A stretch of 64,000 nucleotides of DNA, from positions 1,353,508,050 to 1,353,572,049 of the forward strand of contig OY856411.1 of the NCBI GenBank assembly GCA_963693085.1. The letters are read 5' to 3'. The DNA comes from Alisma plantago-aquatica (taxonomy: Eukaryota > Streptophyta > Magnoliopsida > Alismatales > Alismataceae). A model generated the notes under the pieces. The model had not been told where the DNA came from. It made no database searches and saw only the letters and a list, made by a program, of their open reading frames with translations. Below, one piece after another: positions 1 through 12,420 of this stretch (position 1 is its first letter; every line of letters begins with the position of its first letter). The position numbers and the translations under genes were made by a program.

Positions 1-543
1 GCTACCTATATAGGAAGAAGGGGAGGAGAAACCAAGGTACAACCATGCTATGTGTCGCCCACCCAAGGGACACATGTCCACCAACTCAAGCCACCTCTCA
101 TGCAAGCCATAAGGCACTTGTCCAAGATGTGCACCATGTGTCCATCAACCAAGCCAAGCCATCTGGGCGACACAACAAGAGCTACTGGGCGACACACCAA
201 GCAACTGGGCGACACACCACCTGCCCTGGGCGACACAAGGCTCAAGCAAGCCCAAACAAGGAACTCCAAGGCCCAAACAAGCTCAACTAAGGCCCAAAGG
301 ACTCAAACAACAAGCCCAAGCCTTCCTCTCAACCCTAGAGGAAGCAAAGAGGAAAAACATCTCACAAGATGGCAAACTTGCCCACAAAACCCTAAACTTG
401 GGTTATTTGCAAGTAGCCCCTCTAACTCTCAACAAAGCACAACCAAACCCTAATCACCACTAAAGGTGATTAGCAAGCACCAAAGCACCAAGATCAAGCA
501 AAACAAACAGGGTAAACCCTAAACGCAGGTCAGGGTCCTTACA
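1..543 (-). repeat. 3' LTR of Tekay-type element (partial)
   Basis: Near-identical to 8802-9344, with two differences near 286-288 and one near 423. It ends in ...ccttaca, which on the minus strand gives the LTR start TGTAAGGACCC. The remaining roughly 3.4 kb lies left of the window. A weak purine-rich stretch follows at about 544-575 on the minus strand, where the polypurine tract should be. Confidence 0.92.
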
Positions 544-554
544 GCCATAAACCT

Positions 555-3500
555 CTACAAAAGGATTTCGTCCCCGAAATCCGAAGAGAAAAGCGAGGGA
601 TACTTCCTCCTCATATCTTCCTCAAGCTCCCACTTGGCTTCCTCAATGCCACGGTGATGCCAAAGGACCTTCACAAGAACCATATCCTTTCTCTTCAACT
701 TCTTGACTCTTCTGTCAAGGATCATCATAGGACCCTCTTCATAAGTCACATCTTTGTCAAGCTCAACTTCAACTGGTTGTATCACTGTTCCTGTATCCGG
801 ATGACTTTTCTTCAGCATACTGACATGGAACACTGGATGTAACCTGTGCAACTCTGGAGGCAACTCTAACTCGTAAGCCACCTTGCCAACACGTGCTAAG
901 ACTGGGTAAGGCCCCATATATCTGGGAGCTAACTTACCCTTCCGGCCAAACCTCAGCACACCTTTCCACGGAGAGACTTTAAGATACACCTTGTCTCCCA
1001 CTTGGAACTCCAAGGGTCGTCGGCGATTGTCTGCATAAGACTTCTGCCTGTCTTGTGCCGCTTTCAACTATTGTTGTATCACCTTGATCTTTTCTGTCGT
1101 TTGCTATACTAACTCAGGGCCCAAAAGCTGATATTCACCTGATTCATACCAACACAAAGGAGATCTGCACTTCCTCCCATACAAAGCCTCATAGGGAGCC
1201 ATGTCAATACTCCGCTGATAGCTATTGTTGTAGGCAAACTCTATCAAACTGAGATGTACGTCCCAACTGCCTAGGAACTGCAAAACACAAGCACGAAGAA
1301 GATCCTCCAAAGTCTGAATAGTCCTCTCAGACTGTCCATCTGTCTGCGCGCGGAAAGCAGTACTGAACTTCAACTGCGTTCCCATCGCCCTGTGCAACTG
1401 TTCCCAAAAACGACTTGTAAACTGAGGACCTCTATCAGAAACTATCGTTGCTAGCACACCATGCAAACGAACTATCTCGTTCACATATACTCGAGCGAGC
1501 TTTTCAGCTGTATATGTGGTCTTCACAGGTATGAAATGGGCAGACTTCGTTAATCTGTCCACTATCACCCAAATGGAATCATGATTCTTAGTTGTCCTGG
1601 GTAGACCAACTACGAAATCCATAGTTATATGATCCCATTTCCACTGCGGTATAGGCAAAGGTTGCAACGTACCTGCCGGCTTTTGATGCTCAGCCTTTAC
1701 TTGCTGACATACCGCACACCTTGCCACAAACTCAGCTACATCTTTCTTCAGGCCGGGCCACCAATACAAGTCCTTCAGACTATGATACATTTTGGTGACG
1801 CCTGGATGCATAGCATACATCGACGTGTGTGCTTCCTCGAGCACCAACTTCCTCAGATTATCAGCATATGGAACCACCATCCTATTATGATAGCAAACCA
1901 CTCCATCCTCGGACTCATGGAACCCATCACGCTTTTCACTGCCAAACTCTGATCTGATTAGCTGTACTGTATCATCTGTTTGTTGTGCATCCTTGATCTG
2001 CTGTCTCAACGTGGGCTTGATTTGCATCTGTGCTAAAAGTCCAGCTATCGAGGAAACCTCCATCTGTACGTTCATCTGCCGTAAGGAGACTAACATGTCC
2101 CGCCTATGGCATACCAAAGAACTCATCCGTGCCTTCTTGGGAGTAGAAGACTTTCTGCTAAGCGCGTCTGCTACCACATTCGCCTTACCAGGATGATACT
2201 CGATAGTGCAATCATAATCATTGATCAACTCCATCCACCGATGCTGTCGCATGTTCAACTCTTACTGTGAGAAGATGTACTTCAGATTCTTGTGATCTGC
2301 AAAGATCTGACACACTTCCCCATAAAGATAGTGTCTCCAAATCTTTAACACATGAACCACTGCTGCCAGCTCCAACTCATGGGTCGGATAGTTCTCCTCG
2401 TGTTTCTTAAGCTGTCGCGAAGCAAAAGAAACCACATGATCTTCCTGCATCAGCACACAACCCAAACCTTTCTTGGACGCATCACAGAAAACAACATAGC
2501 CTTTTCCAGATTCTGGCAAGATCAACACTGGAGCACTGGTTAGCTTTTCCTTCAAACTTTGGAAAGCTTGCTGACATCGATCATTCCAAACAAAAGGTAC
2601 ATCCTTCCTGGTCAACTTCATCATCGGTAGAGCTATCGAACTGAAGTCCTTGATAAACCTCCGGTAGTATCCTGCTAGGCCAAGGAAACTACGAACTTCC
2701 GTCGGCGTCTTCGGCTGTTCCCAATCCGCAACGGATTCCACTTTTTTCGGATCTACTTTGACTCCTTCAGCAGATATCACATGACCTAAGAAAGTCACTT
2801 CATCCAACCAGAACTCACACTTACTAAACTTAGCATGGTTGACGAAGGAGAGTCAACGCTTGACGAAGATGTTGCTCATGCTCTAGCCGGTTCCGACTAT
2901 AGATCAAGATGTCGTCTATAAAAACTACAACAAACTGATCTAAGAACGGATGAAACACTCTGTTTATCAGGTCCATGAAAGTAGCAGGTGCATTGGTTAA
3001 TCCAAACGGCATAACCACAAACTCAAAATGACCATACCTTATCCTAAAGGCTGACTTTGGTATGTCATCCGCATTTATCCTCAACTGATGATATCCAGAC
3101 CGTAGATCGATCTTTGAAAACACTGTAGCACAACGCAACTGATCGAACAGGTCATCTATCCTCGGCAACAGGTACTTATTCTTGATCGTGACCTTGTTCA
3201 ACTGTCGGTAGTCTATACACAACCGCATCGAACCATCCTTCTTCTTAACGAACAACACGGGAGCACCCCAAGGTGACGTGCTCGGTCTGATGAAACCTTT
3301 CTCCAACAACTCTTGTAACTGCTTCTGCAACTCTACCATCTCTGCTGGAGCCATCCTATAAGGTGTCTGTGCAATCGGCTGCGTTCCCGGAACCAGATTG
3401 ATCTCAAAATCGATCTCTCGGGGTGGAGGAACACCAGGAAACTCCTCGGGAAACACATCTGCAAACTCTCGGACCACTGACACTTCTTCAAGGTTAAGGC

Positions 3501-5241
3501 CTTTCGCCTTGGTATCCACAACGGTATCCACAACGTGAGCTAAGAACGCCTCACATCCTTATCGCAACAACCTATCTGCCACCATAGCTGACACCAGACA
3601 CGTCGAAAGAATCTTCCTATCTCCCTGGAAGATCCACTTCTCTCCAGCAACATCAAACACCTCCTGCTTGGAACCACAGTCCAAGACAACCTTATACTTC
3701 TCTAAGGTATCCATCCCAAGGATAACATCGAAACCATGCATATCAAGTGGTATGAGATCCACCTGAATGTTGTGTCCCGAAAAAGACAAAACACAAGATG
3801 GACACTCTTCTCGAAGCAAAGAGGAACCATCAAGAGGGGTTTCTAACAACAAGCTATCCTTCTTACAACTAACAGGTAGATGAAAGTTTTCAAGCATACT
3901 ATAGGCGATAAAAGAGTGTGTAGCACCCGGGTCAACCAGAACAGATATAAAGCAAGAAGAAGACATATCAGAATGAAATAACTCCATCTGACCTGTCACC
4001 ACTCGCGGGTTGACTATCGCCTCTGGCTGATTCATGGCATAGAATCGAGCCGTAGCTTGCTGTCCATGACCTCTTCTCCCTTGAGCAGACGATCCAGCTT
4101 GAGACGCTTGACCGCGTCCTCGTCCTCTTCTACCACTGGGCTGTGGTCTCTCAGACTTCTGGAAACTCTGCCTCGGTTGCTGCATCACTTCAACATCTCT
4201 ATTCGGGCAATTGAACTTCCAATGCCCGACTTGTCCACAGAGATGACATGCTCTATTGTCAACTCGTGGCCTAGATGGCCCTGTTACTGCCACCGAAGTT
4301 GAGCTGTGCGCCTTAGATGGTGAAGAAACATAACCTTTTCCCTTACTCGGAGACCACTGAGATGGTACACCAACACTTCTCATCACTGACAGTGCTGAAA
4401 ACATGGGTTTCTTGAAGCCACCAAACCTTCGTCCTTGAAACTGAGCAGGTCTTTTAAGAGACACCGACTCTCTTTTCTCCCTTACTGTCCTCTCGATCCG
4501 TCGAAATGATTCCACAAACATAGCAAACCGCTCTCGGTTTTCCAGCGCAGATACAGGGGTTGTCAACTCAGCACTCAAACCCTTCTCAAAACGTCTGATC
4601 CGTTCATCATCTGTCACCGCCATGTGAGGACAGAACCTCAACAGATCCATAAACTTAGCTTCATACTCGGTGATGTTCATCGTTCCTTGCCGCAACTTCT
4701 CAAACTGACTGATCTTCTCATCCAGGTACGTCTTCGGAAAGTATCTGGTGATGAACTCGCGCTAAAACACTTCCCAACAGATCACCTCACCAGGCCGCTT
4801 CTCTTCCTCGATGGTCCACCAGTGACCAGCACTACCCTTCAAAAGGTAGACAACATGCTTTACTTTGTCTGCTTCGGGGATGTCGAGGATCCGGAAAGCC
4901 TTTTCAAGACTCTTCAGCCACAGATCTGCATCCGCTGGATCAGCCGTTCCAGCATAATCCGAAGCTTCGACTCAGCGAAGCCGCTCAAAGGTCTTCCCAA
5001 TACCCGATGCTTCTCCATGGGGAACCTGTGCTCGCGGAGGAGGCACTGGTAATCGCTCAACCATGAGATTCATCGTAGCCATTAACTTCCCCATAAGCTG
5101 TTGGTAGGCAGGGTGTTCAAGTATGGCTGGGTCAGGCTGGGGGACCTCAGGCACCCGATCTTCATGTGCCCGTCCATCTACTCCATCAACCGATGCAGCA
5201 TCACTATGCTCAGGAGCATGTTCTTCGTGGTTTCCAGACAT
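555..5241 (-). pseudogene. Ty3 chromovirus gag-pol polyprotein, disrupted
   Basis: One polyprotein frame, about 1,560 codons, in pieces. Gag starts at 5241. A CCHC zinc knuckle (CX2CX4HX4C) lies near 4204-4248 and an aspartic protease with a D-P-G-A-T-H-S motif near 3900-3940. Reverse transcriptase spans about 3350-2600, with the F-I-D-D catalytic box near 2905-2925. RNase H follows (D at F-C-D-A-S, then H-P-G-K-A-N). Integrase has an HHCC zinc site and D, D, E residues in D-F-V-V, S-D-R-G and Q-S-E-R. A C-terminal chromodomain lies at about 740-570, closing with D-F-G-D-E-I-L-L. Breaks: in-frame stops at 4972-4974, 4762-4764, 3559-3561, 2262-2264, 1104-1106 and 1068-1070, and a frameshift near 2835-2845. 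Several stops look like C-to-T changes in glutamine codons. It cannot make a full polyprotein. Confidence 0.93.
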
Positions 5242-5350
5242 CTTGGCTTTTCTTCTGCTGAGGGCAGAAGATTTTTGTAAGATAACCTGGAAAACTCATA
5301 AGAACAGACTCAACCTAGTCCTAGATCCCTGTAGACTCAGCGAACCTAAA

Positions 5351-5362
5351 GCTCTGATACCA
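5351..5362 (-). other. Primer binding site, tRNA-iMet
   Basis: The minus strand reads TGGTATCAGAGC, the usual plant match to the 3' end of initiator tRNA-Met. It lies five bases inside the 5' LTR edge (5368), as expected for the start of minus-strand cDNA synthesis. Confidence 0.95.
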
Positions 5363-7789
5363 AGCTTTGTGGCAACACATCCCATTATCACACAGATAAC
5401 GAGGTGTTACGCGAAAACGTGCGGAAGACACCATAACCACAGATTATCAAAAACACGGGTTAATTAAAACCGATTGCAGAAAACTCATAAACTGTGAAAC
5501 TATTACTTTTCAGTCCTCATCCTGCACAGAAACATGTCATATAAATATGTACATACACAATATCTGACACGTGTCCACAGCTCAGGAACAGCTGTCCATC
5601 CATCACATGAGTTCACCACCTGTTCATATATACATAAAGGCCCACATCCGGCCAACAGCAGGATATATAGATATCATCAAACTATCTTCGTGAAACATCA
5701 TCAAAACACTGCCAAGGACCTGAGAGTACAGGGATGACTCTAGACTCTACTACAAAACATCCAAAACAGCAGCATGTCCATCGCTTGCCTTCTACTGCTC
5801 CTCAAGCTGCTCGTCCGCAACACCACAACCACGACCACGTCTACCTCGACCACCTAAAAAGGGTGTAAACCAGCGGAGTGAGACAATTGAACAATTGTCC
5901 CAGCGGGAAACATAGCTCCCCACCGCAACCATAGAACCTCAGCAAGAGAAACTATAACACCAATTATAACATGAGCAGATATATCAGAAGTAGTTATATA
6001 TATATATATAGCAAGACCATTCTTACCGGCAAGCATACTAGCTGTACTAAAGCGTAAAACTAGATGTCTTTCAAAGGAACATGACTATCAAGATGAGATA
6101 TATCAACATGTAACATGATTATTAGAACAGGGTATAATGCCATATAACCTGATTATCAAGATAAGGTAGATTACCACATGACCTGCAAGGTATAACGGAA
6201 TATTACACAAACAAGGCCTCAACCAATGTTTCGTATTTGATATGACTAGTAAATACTAAACGACTGTATTACATTTTATTATGCCCTAAGGATTTGAACC
6301 GTACCGTTCAAATCCAACCTTCGGTTACGAAACCCAAGACGGTGCCATACAAGGTCAATGGAAAAGCCGGACTCCACGACCTCCCACCTCATGGTCAGTA
6401 CATGAGTACAACACAAGCAGGACCGCAGTCACATGCTGAAGTGGTCTAAGCCACAGGGTTAGCTCCATAGGCTACCCATTCTCTAGCCCGCCTTGGTACA
6501 GGTCTCGGCGCTAGTAAAACTGAGCCACGGGCCTGTTCACCGTGCTCTGAGCCATGAACGTATTCATGCTCCATACATCACATATCCTGAGCCATGGGCC
6601 TGTTCACCATGCTCTACACACATATCTGAGTCTGCAACCGAAGTTACACTCTTACCTCCTCATTTTCAGGCTAGGAGCAACCTACACATATTCAACAATA
6701 TGCGCTTCTAGGTTAACCCGTAGGAAAACCTATTTCACCATCACCAAGTCCTGACGATGATGGATCTATGGACAGGGCAAACTACATGATGTATTTCACT
6801 GTGCTTAATTAGTATCTTTTAGATGGATTGCAAGATTCAACCAAGTTGTATGACATGCAAGGTATAACAGAAAGTAAAGAACATTATATTATGATCTATT
6901 CATATCAACCTGATCAATCTTAAGGATCCAACATCACATGTTATCACTTGGCCTCTTGCCAACCATCTAGATCCATCTCAAGGATCATCACATACCACAG
7001 GGTCTCAACCCTTCATCATGCACTACCATTGTCTCTTAAGGCTCACCTCATCATCATGGGACAGACATATCACATGCATACTCTTATAGAGTAATTATCA
7101 AAGCAATGTTACTCATTACATATGTCACATAGCCCTTTCATGGCTAAAACATCACCTGCAAGGTTAGAGTACACAATAATCGTAGATTCAACATAAGGCA
7201 TATGCTCGCTATCATGAAAGATCATTCAAGATAATCTAATTACCAATTTTTACACTTATTTGGTAACCGAGTATGTTAAGTACATCATTAATCAAACCAT
7301 ACTGATGCTTACTCTCAATCTCAAGGTTATACAAGCAATCAAAGTATATAGAAATTATGTAAAGTATACAGAACCAACACTATTATTAACAAGGTCATTA
7401 CTATTGCCACCAACTATTGTCATCTTTATCATGAGGCAACCTTTAATATAACTGTCACTTAGCATCATTATTACCAACATTATTATCATAAAACAACCTA
7501 CTAGTGTAACTATCATCATTCTCATTATCGTTAATAATTAAGCATAAAGGTCACATCATCCATCTATTACATGAGGGCTAACATCATTGTTACTACCATT
7601 AGCATCCTTATTATTTGCAAGGCAACATATTACATTGTTGATAACCCAAACACCACCATCGTTTTATTTGGTTTATGAATAAGCATCCTCTTCCACCACA
7701 AAAGAGATTATCACCAAAGGAACTCATACCCTCACTATAGCCTCACAACCCTCATCTAAAACCTATCATCCAACATGGGTATCGGCCAA

Positions 7790-8760
7790 CCTCACTAACC
7801 CTATCGACCATCACCCACTACTACCCTATCAGCCAACACACTCTACTAACCCTATCGACCATCACACTCATGCAGATAGGGTAGGGTATCGCCCAACATA
7901 GCTATCGGCCATTAGGGTATCGCCCACCATGGTGTCGGCCATTAGGGCTATCGGCCATTAGGGTTATCGGCCACCACGGGCCAAGGCTTATCGCCCAACC
8001 CTAACACTCATGGCACTACATGACCCTATCGTCCACCACATGGACAAGGAGATAACTCGACACAAGAGCACCCTCTCTATCATCCAACACAAGGACATCC
8101 ATATCGGCCAACAAGAGGAAGGGTATCGTTCATCTCCAAGGTACTCATCATATCGGCCAACAAACCCTAGCTCACCCTATCGTCCAACACATGGGCAAGG
8201 GTATCGGCCAACCTCAAGGACACAACATATCATCCACCAAGGAACCATATCGGCCACCAGAGAGAGCACCCTATCGCCCAACCTAGGTCACTATCGACCT
8301 CCAACACAAGGAACTCAAACCCTAGATCACCATATCGTTCAACTTAAGGGCAAGTGTGTCGCCCAACACACCCACAAGGAAGGGGTATCACCCAACCCTA
8401 GGTCATCTTCAACCTCCAACACAAAGAGCACAAACCCTAAAAAGCAAGGTATACAAGGAACCCTAAACCCTAGAGAGGGATATCGGCCACTAAGGTACAT
8501 AAGCAAGATGTACAAGCAAGGAACTAAGCTAGACTACTAACATATAACAAGATCAAAGCTAGAGGTAAAAGAGTTAGGGTTAGAAACTATGCAACCCGCC
8601 TTAAGCTCCAAGCTTCAAGGAAGAAGATGCACTCCAAGGTCCAAAGCTATCGTCCACCAGGCTGCTCCAGGAAGGTGTATCGGCCACCACTTCAGCTCCA
8701 AGGAAGTGTATCGGCCAACACAAGCAAGATGGAGAGGGATATCGTGCACCAAGGGTGGAG
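7790..8760. repeat. TATCGGCCA-type interspersed motif array in LTR leader
   Basis: Dozens of copies of a short word close to TATCGGCCA or TATCGCCCA, spaced irregularly at about 20-50 bases and separated by unrelated sequence. Several ORFs read through it but are proline/serine/threonine-rich by-products of the repeat. It lies within 1 kb downstream of the predicted LTR transcription start. Confidence 0.75.
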
Positions 8761-8805
8761 GGGAGACCAAAGGACCAAAGGAGACTAAGGCAAGGAGAAG
8801 AGCTA

Positions 8806-8815
8806 CCTATATAGG
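8806..8815 (-). promoter_or_regulatory. LTR TATA box
   Basis: Palindromic CCTATATAGG on the minus strand, about 530 bases inside the LTR start. The GGGCGACAC/GTGTCGCCC array at 8851-9042 lies just upstream. The same site is at 5-14 in the left LTR. Transcription would begin about 30 bases downstream. Confidence 0.7.
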
Positions 8816-9344
8816 AAGAAGGGGAGGAGAAACCAAGGTACAACCATGCTATGTGTCGCCCACCCAAGGGACACATGTCCACCAACTCAAGCCACCTCTC
8901 ATGCAAGCCATAAGGCACTTGTCCAAGATGTGCACCATGTGTCCATCAACCAAGCCAAGCCATCTGGGCGACACAACAAGAGCTACTGGGCGACACACCA
9001 AGCAACTGGGCGACACACCACCTGCCCTGGGCGACACAAGGCTCAAGCAAGCCCAAACAAGGAACTCCAAGGCCCAAACAAGCTCAAATCAGGCCCAAAG
9101 GACTCAAACAACAAGCCCAAGCCTTCCTCTCAACCCTAGAGGAAGCAAAGAGGAAAAACATCTCACAAGATGGCAAACTTGCCCACAAAACCCTAAACTT
9201 GGGTTATTTGCAAGTAGCCCCTCGAACTCTCAACAAAGCACAACCAAACCCTAATCACCACTAAAGGTGATTAGCAAGCACCAAAGCACCAAGATCAAGC
9301 AAAACAAACAGGGTAAACCCTAAACGCAGGTCAGGGTCCTTACA

Positions 9345-12112
9345 CCAAGAGTTTGATTTGAGTTATTTAACCTAAAACATGCAAAAGCAAAGGCAAGATT
9401 AAAAACTTGTTTGAAGATTAAAATTGAAGATTAGAAAATGATGATGGATCACTAGGGTGATGCGGGTTTTCACCACCACTACACATGTATTGTACCTGTA
9501 CCAATTATAGCAAGACTTGCAAGCAAGATACATGGATGCTATACAATACCGATGTCTTGTAGGACAAGAGTAATGCACACATCCTTCGCGGGTTGAGTAA
9601 CTCTCATCCGGTACATGTCTACGTGTCAATGAAGAGGTGTAACCTCTGAAGAGAGAACCTTACTCAACCTCATGAAACATGCATCGGAAAACTAACAAGC
9701 GAGCAATAATCATCAATTCGATTAGTATCCTTATAGACTATCCCTCTTTCGAGGAAATAGCTACAAGAATCGTGGGCGTGTTGCAATCTCAGCCATTCCG
9801 AGACGAATGATCAAATACCTTGCACCACTCCCTTCGCAGAATGTGCTCCTCGACCCATCAAGGTTGCACTTATGTACATCAACTGATTCCATTTCATAGT
9901 GCGGAAGTACAATGATGGAGGTGAGTTTACTCCATCCCTCGAGAAGGGTTCCTAGATATCGAAACGGATGCATGGTGGATGCGCACACCAGAAACCAACA
10001 GTAAATCGGTATTCGAGTCCCAAGAGCAGTCGTACACAAACCGTAATGAAAGACAACAGATGCATACAAGAACGCGGCCAACATTCAAGCATGTATGAAA
10101 CGATTTAGTATTGAATCATAAAGATAACATCTTTTAGTACAAATTACAAAACATGGGCAGTGGGGCTAGTCCCTGTGCCCCATTGGATGAAACTACTTGC
10201 TTCTCATGTGAGAAATAAGAAGAATAAGAAAGAGAGAGAAATCCGCCATGAACTCAGTGCAGAAGGTAATCGTAGCTCGGTGAAGATGATGCGGTCTTCT
10301 ACGTCATGTCGGAGCAGATCTAGATACGGAACAGGAGACGCCAAGACAGTTTGGATAGTCTCTCTCGCTCCATCTTCCTTCTCTCCTTAGTCTCCTTAAT
10401 TACAACACGGGCAATCAGTGGAATGAAACTGGAGTGGACGGGACTGGATCTAGATCAGACCTATGTACTGGAAGCCTGTCGGCGTCCCAGAACCGATCCT
10501 TCAAAAGGGGACCCTACTGGTCCTATTTATAGGCACAAGACTGCCCTTCATGTTTTTGGTGTGTTTTCAGTCCCAATGGTTTGGGGGATATTTTTGCTCA
10601 AACGGTCTTGTAAAGTTTGACCAAACGGTCTTGGTGCTTAAACGGTCTTGCAAAACTTTGGCAAACGGTCTGCTCATTCAGTTTGCTCCTAATTGCCCAA
10701 ATGGTTTATAAACCATTTGAGAGCAAACGGTTTCATGTGCATAGAGCAAACGATCTTCACTAATTGGCAGCAACTAACAGTTTGCAAACCGTTTAATCAT
10801 CAAACGATCTGCACATTTGACTTTGGCAAACGGTCTGCTGTTTCATCCAAACGGTCTTCAGCTTCATTCAGTTTTGCATCATTTTCTCCAGACGATCTTG
10901 ATTAAGCATCGTCCAAACGATCTCGAGTGTCCAGCCTCCAAACGATCTGAGACCGTGAGCTCCTCCAAACGGTCTGCGATCATGAGCTCCTCCAAACGGT
11001 CTGGGACCGTGAGCTCCTCCAAACGATCTGGGGTCGTGCGCTCCTCCAAATGGCATGTAACCGTGAGGTGCTACAGGTCGTCACTGCTATTGGTGAGGAG
11101 GACAACACCGGAGGTCATGGAGGGTTGAAGCAGTAGGGTGAGAAATTAGCAGCGTCGGGAGGTAGGGGACGACACGCCACGACCATGTTGAGACAACACA
11201 GTCGTGGTGAGGCTGCTTTCTCACAATCGTGCTGCCTCACACGGGCGTGGCGGGTGAAGACTTGAGCCCTGATGGTGGTGTGCCACAACTGTGGCATGAC
11301 AACCCAGTCATGGTCGGGACTGTGGAGCACGAGCATGGCTGATCACAAGGTCATGGCGAGCTACTGCCCCACGGCCGTGCTGCCTCGCACGGGCGTGGCA
11401 GAAGGAGACTTGGGCTGAGGATGGTTTACCATAGTCGTGGCCTTACCACACGGTCGTGGCAAAGGCAATGGAACACGGACACGGCCTTTCAAAACGGTCG
11501 TGGCCGTTCAAAATGGCCGTGGCAAGGGCTCTGTTTCATGGTCTTGATCATTTGTTGCACAAGATTGGGATATGAGTCAGTCTCCAAATAGTCTTGAATT
11601 GATCATCCAAACGGTCTAGGTATGCCTCCAATCGGTCTCTGCTGGCCTATCGGTCTTGAGGCCGTTTGGGCTCAAACAGTTTTGAGACCGTTTGGGCTGA
11701 AATGGTCTTGAGACCGTATGGGCTCAAACAGTCTTGAGACTATTTGGGTTCAACTGGTCTTGAGACCGTATGGGCTCAAATGGTCTTGAAACCGTATGGG
11801 CTCAAACAGTCTTGAAACCGTTAGAGCAAAACGTTTGGGTGAAACCGGTTGGACAAAACTGTTTAGAGTCAAGGAAGTAGGGGTCATGGCCTTTGGCAAT
11901 GGTTGAGGATGATCTACGGAGGAGAGAGAACGTGAGTTGGGGAAGATGAGATCAAATAAACTAGAAACTAGGGTAATTAGAACTAGTAATGCACTATTTA
12001 CATGAAACTGGAGAGATGCTTAGGGTAAACCAAAACAAGGGTAATCCAGTCGATAAGAGGCACAAAATCCCTAGAATTGGTGACTCAGAGGATGAATCTG
12101 GGGGATTCATCA
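9345..12112 (-). repeat. 3' LTR of Athila-like element (truncated)
   Basis: Matches 16676-19502 across its length. The outer roughly 245 bases lie beyond the Tekay insertion, left of the window. It contains AAACGGTCTTG-type arrays (about 10590-11060 and 11580-11870) and CACGGCCGTGG-type words (about 11170-11525). Confidence 0.9.
10522..10533 (-). promoter_or_regulatory. LTR TATA box (3' LTR copy)
   Basis: Minus strand CCTATAAATAGG, a palindromic TATA region also conserved in the other LTR. The AAACGGTCT motif array begins about 60 bases upstream. Confidence 0.7.
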
Positions 12113-12420
12113 CCACACCGAACTTAAGCGTTGCTCATTCTAAGGAATGAAAAAGCCTAGGACGGTCGCCAAAACACATGTTCATCTTGTAATTTCCTCA
12201 CCTTCGTGCGAAAGTTAGAAATTCCACGAAAAATGAAAAAAAACGAGGCAGAACAAAATTAGGGTGAAAATGTCAGAAAACCTTTGAATTGATGACTGAG
12301 GATGGATCTGGGGGATTCATCACCCCACACTGAACTTAAGCGTTGCTCATCCCGAGGAACAAAACACTTAAAATAGTTGCCAATGAAATTGTTCATCTTG
12401 TGGTTGCCTCATGCTTTTGT
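12060..12420 (-). repeat. Duplicated LTR-start/polypurine-tract junction
   Basis: The block containing the LTR start (ggggattcatca) plus the adjacent purine tract occurs twice about 215 bases apart: at 12073-12145 and, diverged, at about 12282-12355. The flanks also match, including the gttcatcttg words that follow. The inner copy holds only about 60 bases of LTR, so this is a local tandem duplication across the junction rather than a second LTR. Confidence 0.75.

Larger units (their letters stand above)
1..9344 (-). mobile_element. Tekay/Del-type Ty3 chromovirus, nested, left end cut by window
   Basis: A minus-strand LTR retrotransposon. Reading from right to left: 5' LTR (9344-5368), tRNA-iMet primer site (5362-5351), gag, protease, reverse transcriptase, RNase H, integrase and chromodomain (5241-555), then the 3' LTR (543-1, truncated by the window). 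The two LTRs can be compared over 543 bases and differ at three positions by eye, so the insertion looks young. The right edge cuts into the LTR of the Athila-like element: the sequence from 9345 matches 16676 onward, where that LTR is uninterrupted. The left target duplication lies outside the window. Chromodomain and domain order place it in the chromoviruses; the Tekay/Del assignment rests on that plus the long LTR. Confidence 0.93.
5368..9344 (-). repeat. 5' LTR of Tekay-type element, 3.98 kb
   Basis: Bounded on the minus strand by TGTAAGGACC (9344) and GTTGCCACA (5368), next to the primer site. With the TATA box at 8806-8815, U3 is only about 0.53 kb, and R plus U5 make a leader of roughly 3.4 kb. 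Two motif arrays occupy it. GTGTCGCCC and its complement lie at 8851-9042, upstream of the TATA box. TATCGGCCA-like words are scattered through about 7790-8760, downstream of the likely start. ORFs inside are low-complexity and not credible genes. The 5700-6640 part is similar to the solo LTR at 39249-44643. Confidence 0.9.

Noticed and set aside
8010..8540. 176-codon ORF with repetitive Ser/Pro/Arg content
   Set aside because: It lies inside the 5' LTR and its repeats follow the TATCGGCCA motif array; no start context or family resemblance.
10900..11060. CRISPR-like array (33 bp repeats with variable parts)
   Set aside because: Units are contiguous and degenerate, in a plant LTR, with no conserved repeat/spacer alternation.
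12265..12330. A second, very short LTR in the Athila-like element
   Set aside because: Only about 60 bases of LTR end are present together with the purine tract, which fits a local tandem duplication.
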